The notes: generated from the sequence alone by a model not told the origin. DNA of 64,000 bases from Flavobacterium chungbukense (GCF_020805785.1 NZ_JAJGZV010000004.1:282592-346591); one strand, 5' to 3'. Shown: positions 1 to 8,166, numbered from the stretch's first letter. Translations and numbers: made by a program.

Positions 1-869
1 ACATACGGAAGTTTTTTATCGCTTACTTTCTCAAAGCTATGAATGACTTCTAGAACCGAACTTCCTGTTCCTGTTCCTAAATTAAAAGTTTCAACTTTCG
101 CTAAATTCTTTTTATTCAATAAACGCTGTAAAGCAATTACGTGTGCTTTTGCTAAATCAACCACATGAATATAATCACGAACAGCAGTTCCGTCTGGTGT
201 TGGATAATCATTCCCAAAAACAGATAATTCCTGGCGCAATCCTGCTCCTGTTTGCGTAATAAACGGAACTAAATTTTGAGGAACACCTAAAGGCAATTCG
301 CCAATTTCTGTTGACGAATGCGCTCCAACCGGATTAAAGTAACGCAGTAAAATAGCACTGATATTCGTAACTTTTGCTGTATCTGTAATAATTTCTTCTC
401 CAATCTGTTTTGTATTTCCATACGGAGACATTGCCGTTTGAACAGGAGCATCTTCTGTAATTGGCATTTTTTCGGCTTGACCATAAACTGTACAAGACGA
501 ACTAAAAATAAAACTCGCTTCAGGTTTTTGTTGTAATTCCTGCAAAAGATATATTAAACTGCTAATATTGTTTTCATAATACAATAAAGGCTGTTCAACA
601 CTTTCACCAACTGCTTTTGAAGCCGCAAAATGAATTACCCCAGTAACATCATTATGTTTTTTAAAGAAATCCTGAACGGAACTTTTTTCTCTTAAATCAA
701 TTTTTTCGAATAAAGGCGTTTTTCCCGTAATGGACGTAATTCCTTTTAAAACATCTTCTGAAGAATTGGAAAGATTGTCAATTATCACTACTTCGTAGCC
801 TTCATTTTGCAATTCGACTACCGTGTGAGAACCTATAAACCCTAATCCTCCTGTTACTAATACTTTCAT
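1..869 (-). CDS. galE: UDP-glucose 4-epimerase GalE (3' end outside window)
   Basis: Interconverts UDP-glucose and UDP-galactose (or the GlcNAc/GalNAc pair) in the cytoplasm, supplying sugars for surface glycans. About 289 codons are present and the C-terminus runs off the left edge. The protein opens with MKVLVTGGLGFIGS, the NAD-binding Rossmann glycine motif (G7-x-x-G10-x-x-G13). The short-chain dehydrogenase catalytic pair is Y150-G-N-T-K154, preceded by an SSSCTVYG strand, matching E. coli GalE numbering within one residue. It starts 38 nt downstream of the DegT aminotransferase on the same strand with no terminator between, so the two probably form an operon. Identification is firm; substrate preference (Glc or GlcNAc) cannot be read from sequence alone. 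Confidence 0.93.
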   Translation of the reverse strand, partial: MKVLVTGGLGFIGSHTVVELQNEGYEVVIIDNLSNSSEDVLKGITSITGKTPLFEKIDLREKSSVQDFFKKHNDVTGVIHFAASKAVGESVEQPLLYYENNISSLIYLLQELQQKPEASFIFSSSCTVYGQAEKMPITEDAPVQTAMSPYGNTKQIGEEIITDTAKVTNISAILLRYFNPVGAHSSTEIGELPLGVPQNLVPFITQTGAGLRQELSVFGNDYPTPDGTAVRDYIHVVDLAKAHVIALQRLLNKKNLAKVETFNLGTGTGSSVLEVIHSFEKVSDKKLPY

Positions 870-907
870 TTTGTGGTTGTTTTTCGCGGTTATTATAGTT
901 TAAATTT

Positions 908-2041
908 TTATTTATTTAAAAATTCTAAAACAGAGTCAGTAATAAATTTAATCTGCTCATCATCAAGTTCTGTATGCATTGGCAGAGCGATTACTTCTTG
1001 TACTAGTTGGTTCGTTACAGGAAACTGCTCTTCTTTATAGCGAGGATCCAAATAAGCTTTTTGAGAGTGCAACGGAATTGGATAATAAATCGCACATGGA
1101 ATTCCTTTATCCAATAAATGCTGCATTAAAGCATTTCTGTCTGCATCTAAAATTCTTAATACATATTGATGAAAAACGTGATCATTTTCGTTTTCATCAA
1201 AATCTGGTGTAACGATATGTGGATTCCCAGTGAAAGCTGCGTTATATTTTGTTGCTGCTAAACGACGTGCCTGATTGTATTCATCTAAAAGAGGCAATTT
1301 TGCATTTAAAACTCCAGCCTGAATACTATCTAAACGTGAATTTACTCCCACAACATCATGATGATAACGCTCGTACATTCCGTGATTTACGATTCCGCGG
1401 ATGATATGAGCCAATTTATCATCATTTGTAAAAATTGCTCCTCCATCTCCATAACAACCTAAATTTTTAGATGGAAAGAAAGAAGTCGCGGCAACATGAC
1501 CAATTGTACCTACTTTTGATTTTGTTCCTGATTTAGAAATATAATCAGCACCAATGGCTTGCGCATTATCTTCAATTACATATAAATTATATTGCGCTGC
1601 AATTTCCATAATCGCATCCATATTCGCAGCTCGTCCAAATAAATGCACCGGAACAATTGCTCTTGTTTTTGGAGTAATTGCTTTTTTTACAGCATCAATA
1701 TCGATATTCATATTAGTCATATCAACATCAACCAAAACTGGAGTCAATTGTAGCAAAGCAATAACCTCAACCGTAGCTGCAAAAGTAAAATCGGCAGTAA
1801 TAACCTCATCTCCTGGCTGAAGACCTAAACCCATCATAGCTATCTGCAATGCATCAGTTCCGTTCGCACAAGGAATAACATGTTTTGCGCCCAAATAATC
1901 CTCAAGATTCTTTTGAAACTGGTGAACTAAAGGCCCGTTGATATAAGTATTTGTATCCAAAACTTCTTGAATAGAAGCATCTACAGTAGATTTTATTTTT
2001 TCATATTGACTTTTTAAGTCAACCATTTGAATTTTTTTCAT
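908..2041 (-). CDS. DegT/DnrJ/EryC1/StrS family aminotransferase
   Basis: A 377-residue PLP-dependent sugar aminotransferase of the DegT/DnrJ/EryC1/StrS family, which transaminates nucleotide-linked keto-sugars for LPS O-antigen, capsule or glycan synthesis. The PLP-binding lysine is K192 in FFPSKNLGCYGDGG; upstream are ANGTDAL (cofactor phosphate contact) and VIEDNAQAIGA, the Asp loop that contacts the pyridine nitrogen. Length is normal. The neighbouring galE (same strand) and waaA (divergent) fit a role in surface sugars. Family assignment is secure, but the nucleotide sugar is unknown; WbpE, ArnB and FdtB type activities are all possible. A promoter lies at 2103-2132. Confidence 0.9.
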   Translation of the reverse strand: MKKIQMVDLKSQYEKIKSTVDASIQEVLDTNTYINGPLVHQFQKNLEDYLGAKHVIPCANGTDALQIAMMGLGLQPGDEVITADFTFAATVEVIALLQLTPVLVDVDMTNMNIDIDAVKKAITPKTRAIVPVHLFGRAANMDAIMEIAAQYNLYVIEDNAQAIGADYISKSGTKSKVGTIGHVAATSFFPSKNLGCYGDGGAIFTNDDKLAHIIRGIVNHGMYERYHHDVVGVNSRLDSIQAGVLNAKLPLLDEYNQARRLAATKYNAAFTGNPHIVTPDFDENENDHVFHQYVLRILDADRNALMQHLLDKGIPCAIYYPIPLHSQKAYLDPRYKEEQFPVTNQLVQEVIALPMHTELDDEQIKFITDSVLEFLNK

Positions 2042-2102
2042 TTTTGAATTTATTTTAAAATTAAAGAAGCTGTTTTCACACAGAAATCTCTAAAGGGAGC
2101 AA

Positions 2103-2132
2103 CAAAAATAGTTATTAATCACTTCAAACCAA
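2103..2132 (-). promoter_or_regulatory. Bacteroidota promoter for the aminotransferase-galE operon
   Basis: On the minus strand, TTG (2132-2130), a 19-nt spacer and TATTTTTG (2110-2103) match the flavobacterial -33/-7 consensus TTG-N17-23-TAnnTTTG. The start codon at 2041 would follow a leader of roughly 55 nt. Confidence 0.6.
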
Positions 2133-2177
2133 TGAAAATAGTCGAAAGAAATGTAATTTAGCTGCAAAAAAAATTAC

Positions 2178-3407
2178 ATGCTTTTTTTATACAATCTACT
2201 CATACATATCGCAGGATTTTTCTTAAGAATCATCGCCTTATTTAGTCCGAAAATTAAGCTTTTTGTTGAAGGCAGAAAAAATGTATTTTCAATTTTAAAA
2301 GAAAAAATAAAAGCAGACGACAAAACGATTTGGTTTCATTCAGCTTCATTGGGTGAATATGAACAAGGACTTCCGGTTATAGAAAAAATCAAAGAAAAAT
2401 ATCCTTCCCATAAAATAATTGTAACTTTTTTTTCACCTTCTGGATACGAAGTGCGTAAAAATAACACAGTGGCAGATCTAACGCTTTATCTTCCTTTGGA
2501 CACAAAAGCAAATGCTAAAAAATTCATCAAACTTGTTCATCCAGAACTTGCTTTTTTTATCAAATATGAATTTTGGCTGAATTATCTAAAAGAGTTAGAA
2601 ACAAACAAAATCCCTACTTATTTAATTTCAGGAATTTTTAGAGACAACCAAATGTTCTTTAAATGGTATGGCGGATTTTACAGAAAAGCATTGAAAGCTT
2701 TTACCTACTTCTTTGTTCAAAACGAAAAATCAAAGCAAAAAATAAAAAGCTTAGGCTTTAATAATGTAATTGTTTCTGGCGACACTAGATTTGATCGTGT
2801 AAATGCCATTTTACAACGTGACAACTCTTTAGATTTTATAGAAAACTTCAAGAACAATGAACCTGTTATTGTAATTGGGAGTTCTTGGCCAAAGGACGAA
2901 GTTATACTTGCAGACTATATCAATCAAGCTTCCGAAAATGTAAAATTCATTATTGCTCCGCACAATATTAAAGCTGATCAAATTGAAAACCTTAAATCTC
3001 AGATTACAAAATCAACTATATTATATTCTGAAAAAGAAAACATTGATTTATCTAAATACAATGTATTAATTGTAGATACAGTCGGCTTATTAACCAAAAT
3101 TTACAGCTACGGAACGATCGCTTACGTGGGTGGTGGTTTTGGAAATCCTGGAATACATAATATTTTAGAACCTGCCACTTTTGGAATTCCAATTGTAATT
3201 GGCCCTAATTATTCTAATTTCGCAGAAGCCGTTTCGCTCGTACAATTAAAGGGCTGCAATGTTATTTCTAATGCAGAAGAACTTAAAAATGCATTTGATA
3301 AGCTTTTATTAGACCGTTCTTTCTTTGAAGAAAAGAGCAAAATCTGCAGTTCATTCATTCAAAACAACAAAGGCGCCACAGAAACCATTATGAAAATTGT
3401 TTCTTAA
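2178..3407 (+). CDS. waaA: 3-deoxy-D-manno-octulosonic acid (Kdo) transferase
   Basis: Transfers Kdo from CMP-Kdo to the lipid A precursor at the inner membrane, the first step of LPS core synthesis. The 409-residue GT30-family protein has an N-terminal hydrophobic anchor (about residues 3-25), then WFHSASLGEYEQ, in which E60 is the expected catalytic base. The C-terminal Rossmann domain carries the family signature YVGGGFGNPGIHNILEPA followed by a CMP-Kdo-binding segment ending in GIPIVIGP. Length matches the family. It is transcribed divergently from the aminotransferase-galE pair and stands alone. Whether it adds one or two Kdo units cannot be told from sequence. Confidence 0.95.
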   Translation: MLFLYNLLIHIAGFFLRIIALFSPKIKLFVEGRKNVFSILKEKIKADDKTIWFHSASLGEYEQGLPVIEKIKEKYPSHKIIVTFFSPSGYEVRKNNTVADLTLYLPLDTKANAKKFIKLVHPELAFFIKYEFWLNYLKELETNKIPTYLISGIFRDNQMFFKWYGGFYRKALKAFTYFFVQNEKSKQKIKSLGFNNVIVSGDTRFDRVNAILQRDNSLDFIENFKNNEPVIVIGSSWPKDEVILADYINQASENVKFIIAPHNIKADQIENLKSQITKSTILYSEKENIDLSKYNVLIVDTVGLLTKIYSYGTIAYVGGGFGNPGIHNILEPATFGIPIVIGPNYSNFAEAVSLVQLKGCNVISNAEELKNAFDKLLLDRSFFEEKSKICSSFIQNNKGATETIMKIVS

Positions 3408-3760
3408 ATCCTTCAAATCGCATCATTTTAATTCACAAAATGAAGTTTTATTATACAAAAAGAACACAAAACTATAATTTTACAACTATTTACAAATCGA
3501 AATAATCCTTAAAAAACAAAACAAACTACAACAAACCTAATTAAAAGAGCCAAAATAGCAACAGAATTTTCAACAAAAAATAAAATAGACAAAACATACC
3601 GTAATATAATTTATTTTTACTATTTTGGCATATTATTTGATAAATAACATAATCGTGAGTAAGGAAAATATTTTAAAAAAAAAGTGAAAAAATATTTTAC
3701 ATATTAAAAAATTTATATCTTTGCCACGAATTAATAATTAACCTTTTATAATAAAGTAAG
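3408..3760. other. AT-rich intergenic region without a gene
   Basis: 353 bp of very AT-rich sequence with long A-runs and no plausible reading frame. A weak hairpin (TCATTTT/AAAATGA around 3425-3445, followed by TTTTATT) may terminate waaA. The right end holds the -7 element of the lipoprotein gene at 3761. Nothing else is recognisable. Confidence 0.5.
3716..3723 (+). promoter_or_regulatory. -7 element (TATCTTTG) of the small lipoprotein gene
   Basis: A perfect TAnnTTTG match 37 nt before the ATG at 3761, inside a long A/T-rich upstream region resembling an UP-type element. No clear TTG is seen at -33. Confidence 0.55.
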
Positions 3761-3976
3761 ATGAAAAAAGTATTTTTAAGTTTAGCTGTTGTTGCTGTTT
3801 TAACTGTTGTATCTTGTAAAAAAGCTGACGCTGCTGCTTCAGAAGCTGCTGTAGATTCTACTGCTGTTACTGTTGATTCAGCTGCTGCTGTTGTTGATTC
3901 AGCTGCTGCAACTGTTGATTCTGCTGCTGCTAAAGTTGATTCAGCTGCTGCTAAAGTAGAAGAAGTAAAAAAATAA
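3761..3976 (+). CDS. Small heptad-repeat lipoprotein, Braun lipoprotein-like architecture
   Basis: A 71-residue protein. It has a type II signal peptide (MKKVFLSLAVVAVLTVVSC, lipidated Cys19) and a 53-residue mature part built of about five near-identical heptads of the form V-D-S-A-A-A-x, ending in KVEEVKK. In register, Val occupies position a and Ala position d, giving a continuous amphipathic coiled-coil helix with a Lys-Lys C-terminus. It stands alone with its own -7 element and a strong terminator, suggesting abundant expression. No acidic surface-export signal follows the Cys (CKKADA), so it may face the periplasm. Size and layout recall E. coli Lpp (58-residue mature helix with C-terminal Lys), but this is architectural resemblance, not shown homology; it may simply be a low-complexity lipoprotein. 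Confidence 0.8.
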   Translation: MKKVFLSLAVVAVLTVVSCKKADAAASEAAVDSTAVTVDSAAAVVDSAAATVDSAAAKVDSAAAKVEEVKK

Positions 3977-4002
3977 TTAGAACCTAAGTTCTAACGATTT
4001 TA

Positions 4003-4028
4003 AAACCATCATTTAGATGGTTTTTTTT
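4003..4028 (+). terminator. Rho-independent terminator of the small lipoprotein gene
   Basis: Perfect 8-bp stem AAACCATC/GATGGTTT with a 5-nt loop, followed by a T-run, 27 nt past the stop codon. Confidence 0.85.
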
Positions 4029-4060
4029 ATGATTAATTTTAATATTAATCTACTTCAATA

Positions 4061-4097
4061 AAAAAAAAAGCGTTTACAAATTGTAAACGCTTTTTTT
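4061..4097. terminator. Bidirectional terminator, near-perfect palindrome
   Basis: GCGTTTACAA and TTGTAAACGC form a perfect 10-bp stem around one central A, flanked by an A-run on the left and a T-run on the right. It works in both directions and serves the gene ending at 4102 and, as backup, the lipoprotein gene. Confidence 0.85.
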
Positions 4098-4101
4098 ATT
4101 G

Positions 4102-4479
4102 TTATTCTGCAGCCTCATCTTCATTTTCTTCTTCATCTCCAAAAATAGATTCACTCGAAGAGAAATCCAAAATTTCCGACTTAGAAGAATAAGTCACAAT
4201 CTCTTTTATTCCTTTTTGCAAAAGCAATTCCGTACTATATTTTCGACTTGTAGCAAAGTGAACCTCACCCAACATCAGTTTAAAAAAATACTTCCCTCCA
4301 GAGCCTTTAAATTTTAAAAACCTCGCCAGCTCAATGTTCTTTTTAAACTTCTCAATATCCTCTTCACACTCAAACCTCAACTCATAACTCAAACTTGTAA
4401 AAATAACTTTCCCTCTACGCGAAGTAAAAGTAAATTTATATTCATCATTAAATCGCTTGCTAATTACAAAAGCACCCAT
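4102..4479 (-). CDS. DUF1508 (YegP-like) family protein
   Basis: A 125-residue cytoplasmic protein with no signal peptide. The segment at about residues 58-100 (GKYFFKLMLGEVHFATSRKY followed by GIKEIV) matches the DUF1508/YegP beta-beta-alpha unit, in which a residue-modification strand pair is followed by an amphipathic helix. Residues 3-50 look like a diverged first copy of the same unit, so it is probably a tandem-repeat member as in YegP. The last 20 or so residues are an acidic tail (DEEENEDEAAE). Function of the family is unknown. A bidirectional terminator follows; the upstream region is an intergenic repeat rather than a recognisable promoter. Confidence 0.75.
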   Translation of the reverse strand: MGAFVISKRFNDEYKFTFTSRRGKVIFTSLSYELRFECEEDIEKFKKNIELARFLKFKGSGGKYFFKLMLGEVHFATSRKYSTELLLQKGIKEIVTYSSKSEILDFSSSESIFGDEEENEDEAAE

Positions 4480-4486
4480 ATTTGAA

Positions 4487-4572
4487 TTTTAGATTTTAGA
4501 TTGTTGATTTTAGATTGTCGCTTTTAAACCCTCAGAACCTTAGAATCTCAACACCTTAGCACCTTTTAAAAG
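4487..4572. repeat. Dispersed intergenic repeats (TTTTAGATT type and CTAAG type)
   Basis: Left half: repeated TTTTAGATT/GATTTTAGATTG units. Right half, read on the minus strand: GGTGCTAAGGTG followed by GATTCTAAGGTTCTGAGG, the same family as at 18696-18735, 26093-26130, 30125-30295 and 31079-31115. No coding potential. Confidence 0.55.
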
Positions 4573-4582
4573 TTTACATAAT

Positions 4583-4612
4583 AAAAAAAGCCTCTTCAAA
4601 AGAAGAGGCTTT
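4583..4612 (-). terminator. Terminator of the tRNA operon
   Basis: Perfect 11-bp stem AAAGCCTCTTC/GAAGAGGCTTT with a 4-nt loop. Read on the minus strand it ends in a T-run (the A-run at 4583-4589), directly after tRNA-Leu. Confidence 0.85.
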
Positions 4613-4614
4613 AG

Positions 4615-4700
4615 TACTCAGAGCGGGACTTGAACCCGCACGAACATTGCTGTTCACTGGATTTTAAGTCCAGCGTGTCTACCAATTTCACCATCCGAGC
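4615..4700 (-). tRNA. tRNA-Leu (anticodon TAA)
   Basis: 86 nt. Acceptor GCTCGGA pairs with TCTGAGT, discriminator A. The D-arm region is TGGTGAAATTGGTAGACA, and the anticodon stem CTGGACT/AATCCAG encloses TAA. The long class II variable arm and the T-loop GGGTTCAAGTCCC are present. CCA is not encoded, as is usual in Bacteroidota. It is the second gene of a tRNA-Gly/tRNA-Leu operon; the two are 14 nt apart. Confidence 0.96.
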
Positions 4701-4714
4701 ATTATATGGTTTTG

Positions 4715-4787
4715 AGCGAAAAACGGGGCTCGAACCCGCGACCTCGACCTTGGCAAGGTCGCGCTCTACCAACTGAGCTATTTTCGC
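4715..4787 (-). tRNA. tRNA-Gly (anticodon GCC)
   Basis: 73 nt. Acceptor GCGAAAA pairs with TTTTCGC, discriminator T as usual for bacterial tRNA-Gly. D-arm AGCTCAGTTGGTAGAGC, anticodon arm GACCTTGCCAAGGTC (anticodon GCC), T-loop GGGTTCGAGCCCC. CCA is not encoded. First gene of the operon, about 50 nt downstream of a consensus promoter. Confidence 0.96.
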
Positions 4788-4841
4788 ATTTCAAATCTTA
4801 AAAAGAACTCGCAACACTTGATTTGTTTCGTATTGCGAGTG

Positions 4842-4871
4842 CAAATTTAGGACATTTATTCAATTAAACAA
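4842..4871 (-). promoter_or_regulatory. Promoter of the tRNA-Gly/tRNA-Leu operon
   Basis: On the minus strand, TTG (4871-4869), a 19-nt spacer and TAAATTTG (4849-4842): a full match to the flavobacterial consensus. The predicted start (around 4836-4838) falls at the edge of an inverted repeat, CTCGCAATAC/GTGTTGCGAG (4808-4839). Confidence 0.75.
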
Positions 4872-4948
4872 GTATTTTTCGAAAAAAAAATCGACTTATT
4901 TTATAACATTCTGATAACCTAAACTTTAAAATTTAATTTTTCTTGAAT

Positions 4949-7555
4949 TTACTTTTTAACGAGCATTCTTTTAATCTCATTCAGTTTCATTAACGCTTCA
5001 ACAGGCGTAATTGCATTAATATCGAGACTTAAGATTTCCTCTTTTATTTCTTCCAACAAAGGATCATCCAAATTAAAGAAACTCATTTGCATTTCATCAT
5101 TTGCCGCTTTTATACCGTTTAAGGCATCACTTGAATGATTCTTCTCCAATTTCTTTAAAAGTTTCTGCGCTTTTGAAATAACCAGTTGAGGCATTCCGGC
5201 CATTTTAGCCACGTGAATTCCAAAACTATGTGCGCTTCCTCCTTTTACCAGTTTTCTAACAAACAAAACAGTGTCTTTTAATTCTTTAACTGCCACATTA
5301 AAGTTCTGAATTCTCGGCAATGATTCTGTCATTTCATTTAATTCATGATAATGCGTTGCAAAAAGTGTTTTTGCTCTTCCAGGATGTTCATGCAAAAATT
5401 CAGCAATTGCCCATGCAATCGAAATTCCATCATAAGTACTCGTTCCTCTTCCAATCTCATCCAAAAGCACCAAACTGCGGTCTGAAATATTATTCAAAAT
5501 AGAAGCCGTTTCGTTCATTTCGACCATAAAAGTAGATTCGCCCATCGAAATATTATCTGAAGCTCCAACTCTGGTAAAAATCTTATCTACAATTCCCATT
5601 CTAACGCTATCAGCAGGTACAAAACTTCCCATTTGAGCCAAAAGCACAATTAACGCTGTTTGTCTTAAAATAGCCGATTTACCCGACATGTTTGGCCCGG
5701 TAATCATAATAATTTGTTGCGCTTCTCTATCCAAGAAAACATCATTAGCAATATAAGGAGTTCCAACCGGCAGTTGTTTTTCAATTACAGGGTGTCGTCC
5801 GTTTTTGATATCCAACTCAAATGTCTCGTCAATTTCAGGCTGCACGTACTGATTTTCTACAGCCATTTGTGTAAATGAACACAAACAATCTAGTTGCGCA
5901 ACTAAATATGCATTCATTTGAACAGGCTTAATATAAGTAGAGATCCAAGCGACTAATTGCTCAAAAAGTTCGCTTTCTATTTTATATATTTTTTCCTCAG
6001 CGCCTAAAATTTTGGTTTCGTATTCTTTTAATTCTTCTGTAATGTAACGCTCTGCATTCACTAAAGTCTGCTTACGAATCCATTCTTCTGGAACTTTGTC
6101 TTTATGTGTATTTCGAACTTCAATATAATAGCCGAAAACATTATTGAAAGAAATTTTCAATGAAGAAATTCCTGTTCTTTCTGATTCTCTTTTTTCAATT
6201 CCTTCCAAAAATTCTTTTCCAGAAGTCGAAATTGCTCGTAATTCGTCTAATTCTTCACTAATTCCTTTTGCAATGGCATTTCCTTTTGAAATCGCAACAG
6301 GCGCATCTTGATTTAAAGTGGTTTTAATTTTTTCACGAAGCAAATCACAAGCGTGTAAACTGTCTCCAATTACTTTAACAGCTTCCTGCGGACTTTGAAG
6401 CGCCAATGTTTTTATTGGAATAATTGCATCAAGAGATTCTTTCAAATAAACTATTTCACGAGGCGAAACTTTTCCTGCTGCAATTTTAGAAATCAAGCGT
6501 TCTAAATCTGAGATCTGCTTGATTTGATATTGAATGTTATGCAGAATTTCAGGATTTGATTTTAAATAGGCCACAACCTCATGACGACCTTTAATTTTGT
6601 TCGCATCTTTTAAAGGCAGAGCCAACCAACGTTTCAATAAACGTCCTCCCATTGGAGAAAGCGTTTCATCAATAACATCCAAAAGCGTAACCGCATTCGG
6701 ATTATAACTGTGATATAATTCTAAGTTTCTAATCGTAAAACGGTCCATCCAAACATAAGCATCTTCTGCAATACGCTGAATTGCCGTAATATGTTGCACA
6801 CGATTATGCTGTGTTTCTGACAGATAATACAAAATTGCACCAGAAGCAATGATTCCTTCTTTCAGTTCTTCGACGCCAAATCCTTTTAAAGAAACCGTTT
6901 GAAAATGCTTAGTCAATGTTTCTAAAGCATAATCTTCCTTATAAATCCAATCTTCTAAATAAAAACTATGAAAATCTTCTCCAAAAGCAGCTTTAAAATC
7001 ACTTTTATTATTCTTTGGAACCAAGACTTCGCTCGGGTTAAAATTCTGCAATAATTTATCAATGTATTCTGCATTTCCCTGAGCCGTTAAAAACTCTCCC
7101 GTAGAAACATCTAAAAAAGAAATTCCGATATTTTTATTAGCAAAATAAACCGATGCTAAAAAGTTATTTGATTTGGATTGCAAAACCTCATCGTTCAAAG
7201 AAACTCCCGGAGTTACAAGCTCCGTTACACCTCTTTTTACAATTGTTTTGGTCATTTTTGGATCTTCCAACTGATCACAGATAGCAACACGAAGTCCAGC
7301 TTTCACCAATTTTGGCAAATAAGTATTTACAGAATGATGCGGAAATCCAGCCAAAGCCGTTTCTGTATCAGAGCCCGCTCCTCTTTTAGTTAAAGTGATT
7401 CCTAAGATTTTAGAAGCTCTAATGGCATCTTCTCCAAAGGTTTCATAAAAATCTCCTACTCTGAAAAGCAGACATGCATCAGGATATTTAGCCTTGATTT
7501 CGTTGTACTGTTTCATTAAGGGTGTTTCCTTCACCACTTTCTCTTTAGCTGCCAA
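4949..7555 (-). CDS. mutS: DNA mismatch repair protein MutS
   Basis: Recognises mismatches and small loops and starts methyl-independent mismatch repair with MutL. The N-terminal mismatch-binding motif is GDF36-Y-E38 (same numbering as E. coli F36/E38) when translation starts at the TTG at 7555-7553, giving 868 residues and an N-terminus of (M)AAKEKVVKETP. The ATG at 7612 would add 19 residues without family resemblance, so I prefer the TTG. The core, clamp and ATPase domains follow: Walker A GPNMSGKS (620-627), Walker B LVLLDEIGRGTSTYDG, then FATHYHEL. It is a single-gene unit with no mutL nearby. Identification is certain; only the start is open. Confidence 0.97.
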   Translation of the reverse strand: MAAKEKVVKETPLMKQYNEIKAKYPDACLLFRVGDFYETFGEDAIRASKILGITLTKRGAGSDTETALAGFPHHSVNTYLPKLVKAGLRVAICDQLEDPKMTKTIVKRGVTELVTPGVSLNDEVLQSKSNNFLASVYFANKNIGISFLDVSTGEFLTAQGNAEYIDKLLQNFNPSEVLVPKNNKSDFKAAFGEDFHSFYLEDWIYKEDYALETLTKHFQTVSLKGFGVEELKEGIIASGAILYYLSETQHNRVQHITAIQRIAEDAYVWMDRFTIRNLELYHSYNPNAVTLLDVIDETLSPMGGRLLKRWLALPLKDANKIKGRHEVVAYLKSNPEILHNIQYQIKQISDLERLISKIAAGKVSPREIVYLKESLDAIIPIKTLALQSPQEAVKVIGDSLHACDLLREKIKTTLNQDAPVAISKGNAIAKGISEELDELRAISTSGKEFLEGIEKRESERTGISSLKISFNNVFGYYIEVRNTHKDKVPEEWIRKQTLVNAERYITEELKEYETKILGAEEKIYKIESELFEQLVAWISTYIKPVQMNAYLVAQLDCLCSFTQMAVENQYVQPEIDETFELDIKNGRHPVIEKQLPVGTPYIANDVFLDREAQQIIMITGPNMSGKSAILRQTALIVLLAQMGSFVPADSVRMGIVDKIFTRVGASDNISMGESTFMVEMNETASILNNISDRSLVLLDEIGRGTSTYDGISIAWAIAEFLHEHPGRAKTLFATHYHELNEMTESLPRIQNFNVAVKELKDTVLFVRKLVKGGSAHSFGIHVAKMAGMPQLVISKAQKLLKKLEKNHSSDALNGIKAANDEMQMSFFNLDDPLLEEIKEEILSLDINAITPVEALMKLNEIKRMLVKK

Positions 7556-7676
7556 ATTATTATGTTTTAAATGAAAAATTAAGACAGCGAATTTATGATT
7601 TTTTGGTGGCATATGAAAAGCTTCAAAAATTAAAATATTTTAAGATATTTTTAGGTTCTGATTTAAGTTTTTTACA

Positions 7677-7684
7677 TAGCTTTG
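7677..7684 (+). promoter_or_regulatory. -7 element (TAGCTTTG) of the DUF1573 gene
   Basis: Perfect TAnnTTTG match 28 nt before the ATG at 7712. It overlaps the TTG at 7682, which argues against that upstream start. Confidence 0.6.
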
Positions 7685-7711
7685 TTTATCATTAAAAAAA
7701 GACCCTTAAAG

Positions 7712-8143
7712 ATGAAAAAAATAATCTTATTTGCTATGTTAGCTGTTGCTGGTATCACGGCTACTAATGCACAAACAACTAAAAAAGCTAAAGCTACTAA
7801 AGTTGCTAAAGTAGAAGGAGCTGGAATGGCTTTTGAAACTGAAACTATCGATTACGGAACTATCGCTCATAATGCTGATGGAAAACGTGAATTTGTTTTT
7901 GTAAACAACGGAACAAAACCATTAATCATTACAAACACTCAAGGATCTTGCGGATGTACTGTTCCAACTACTCCAAAAGAGCCAATTGCTCCAGGAGCTA
8001 AAGGTGTTATTGGTGTTAAGTATGCTACAGATAGAGTTGGTGCATTTACAAAAACAGTAACTGTAACTTCTAATGCAGAAGGACAACCTACAAAAATCCT
8101 TACTATTAAAGGTACTGTTTTACCAGATCCAGTAAAAAGCTAA
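7712..8143 (+). CDS. DUF1573 exported protein
   Basis: A 143-residue protein with a Sec signal peptide (MKKIILFAMLAVAGITATNAQ). A Lys/Ala-rich linker (KKAKATKVAKVEG) leads into a DUF1573 Ig-like domain (about residues 40-138) with the family signature GSCGCTVPTTPKEPIAPGAK. The two cysteines in GSCGCT are typical of the family. Periplasmic or outer-membrane-associated; function unknown. It is a single-gene unit with its own -7 element and terminator. An in-frame TTG at 7682 would add 10 residues but lies inside the promoter, so the ATG at 7712 is chosen. Confidence 0.9.
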   Translation: MKKIILFAMLAVAGITATNAQTTKKAKATKVAKVEGAGMAFETETIDYGTIAHNADGKREFVFVNNGTKPLIITNTQGSCGCTVPTTPKEPIAPGAKGVIGVKYATDRVGAFTKTVTVTSNAEGQPTKILTIKGTVLPDPVKS

Positions 8144-8166
8144 TCTGAAAAACATTTAAAATAATC

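Noticed and set aside
3770..3960. GCT-rich stretch as a microsatellite or CAG-like slippage artefact
   Set aside because: Codon use is consistent, a signal peptide and lipobox precede it, and the heptad register is kept throughout, so it is treated as a real gene.
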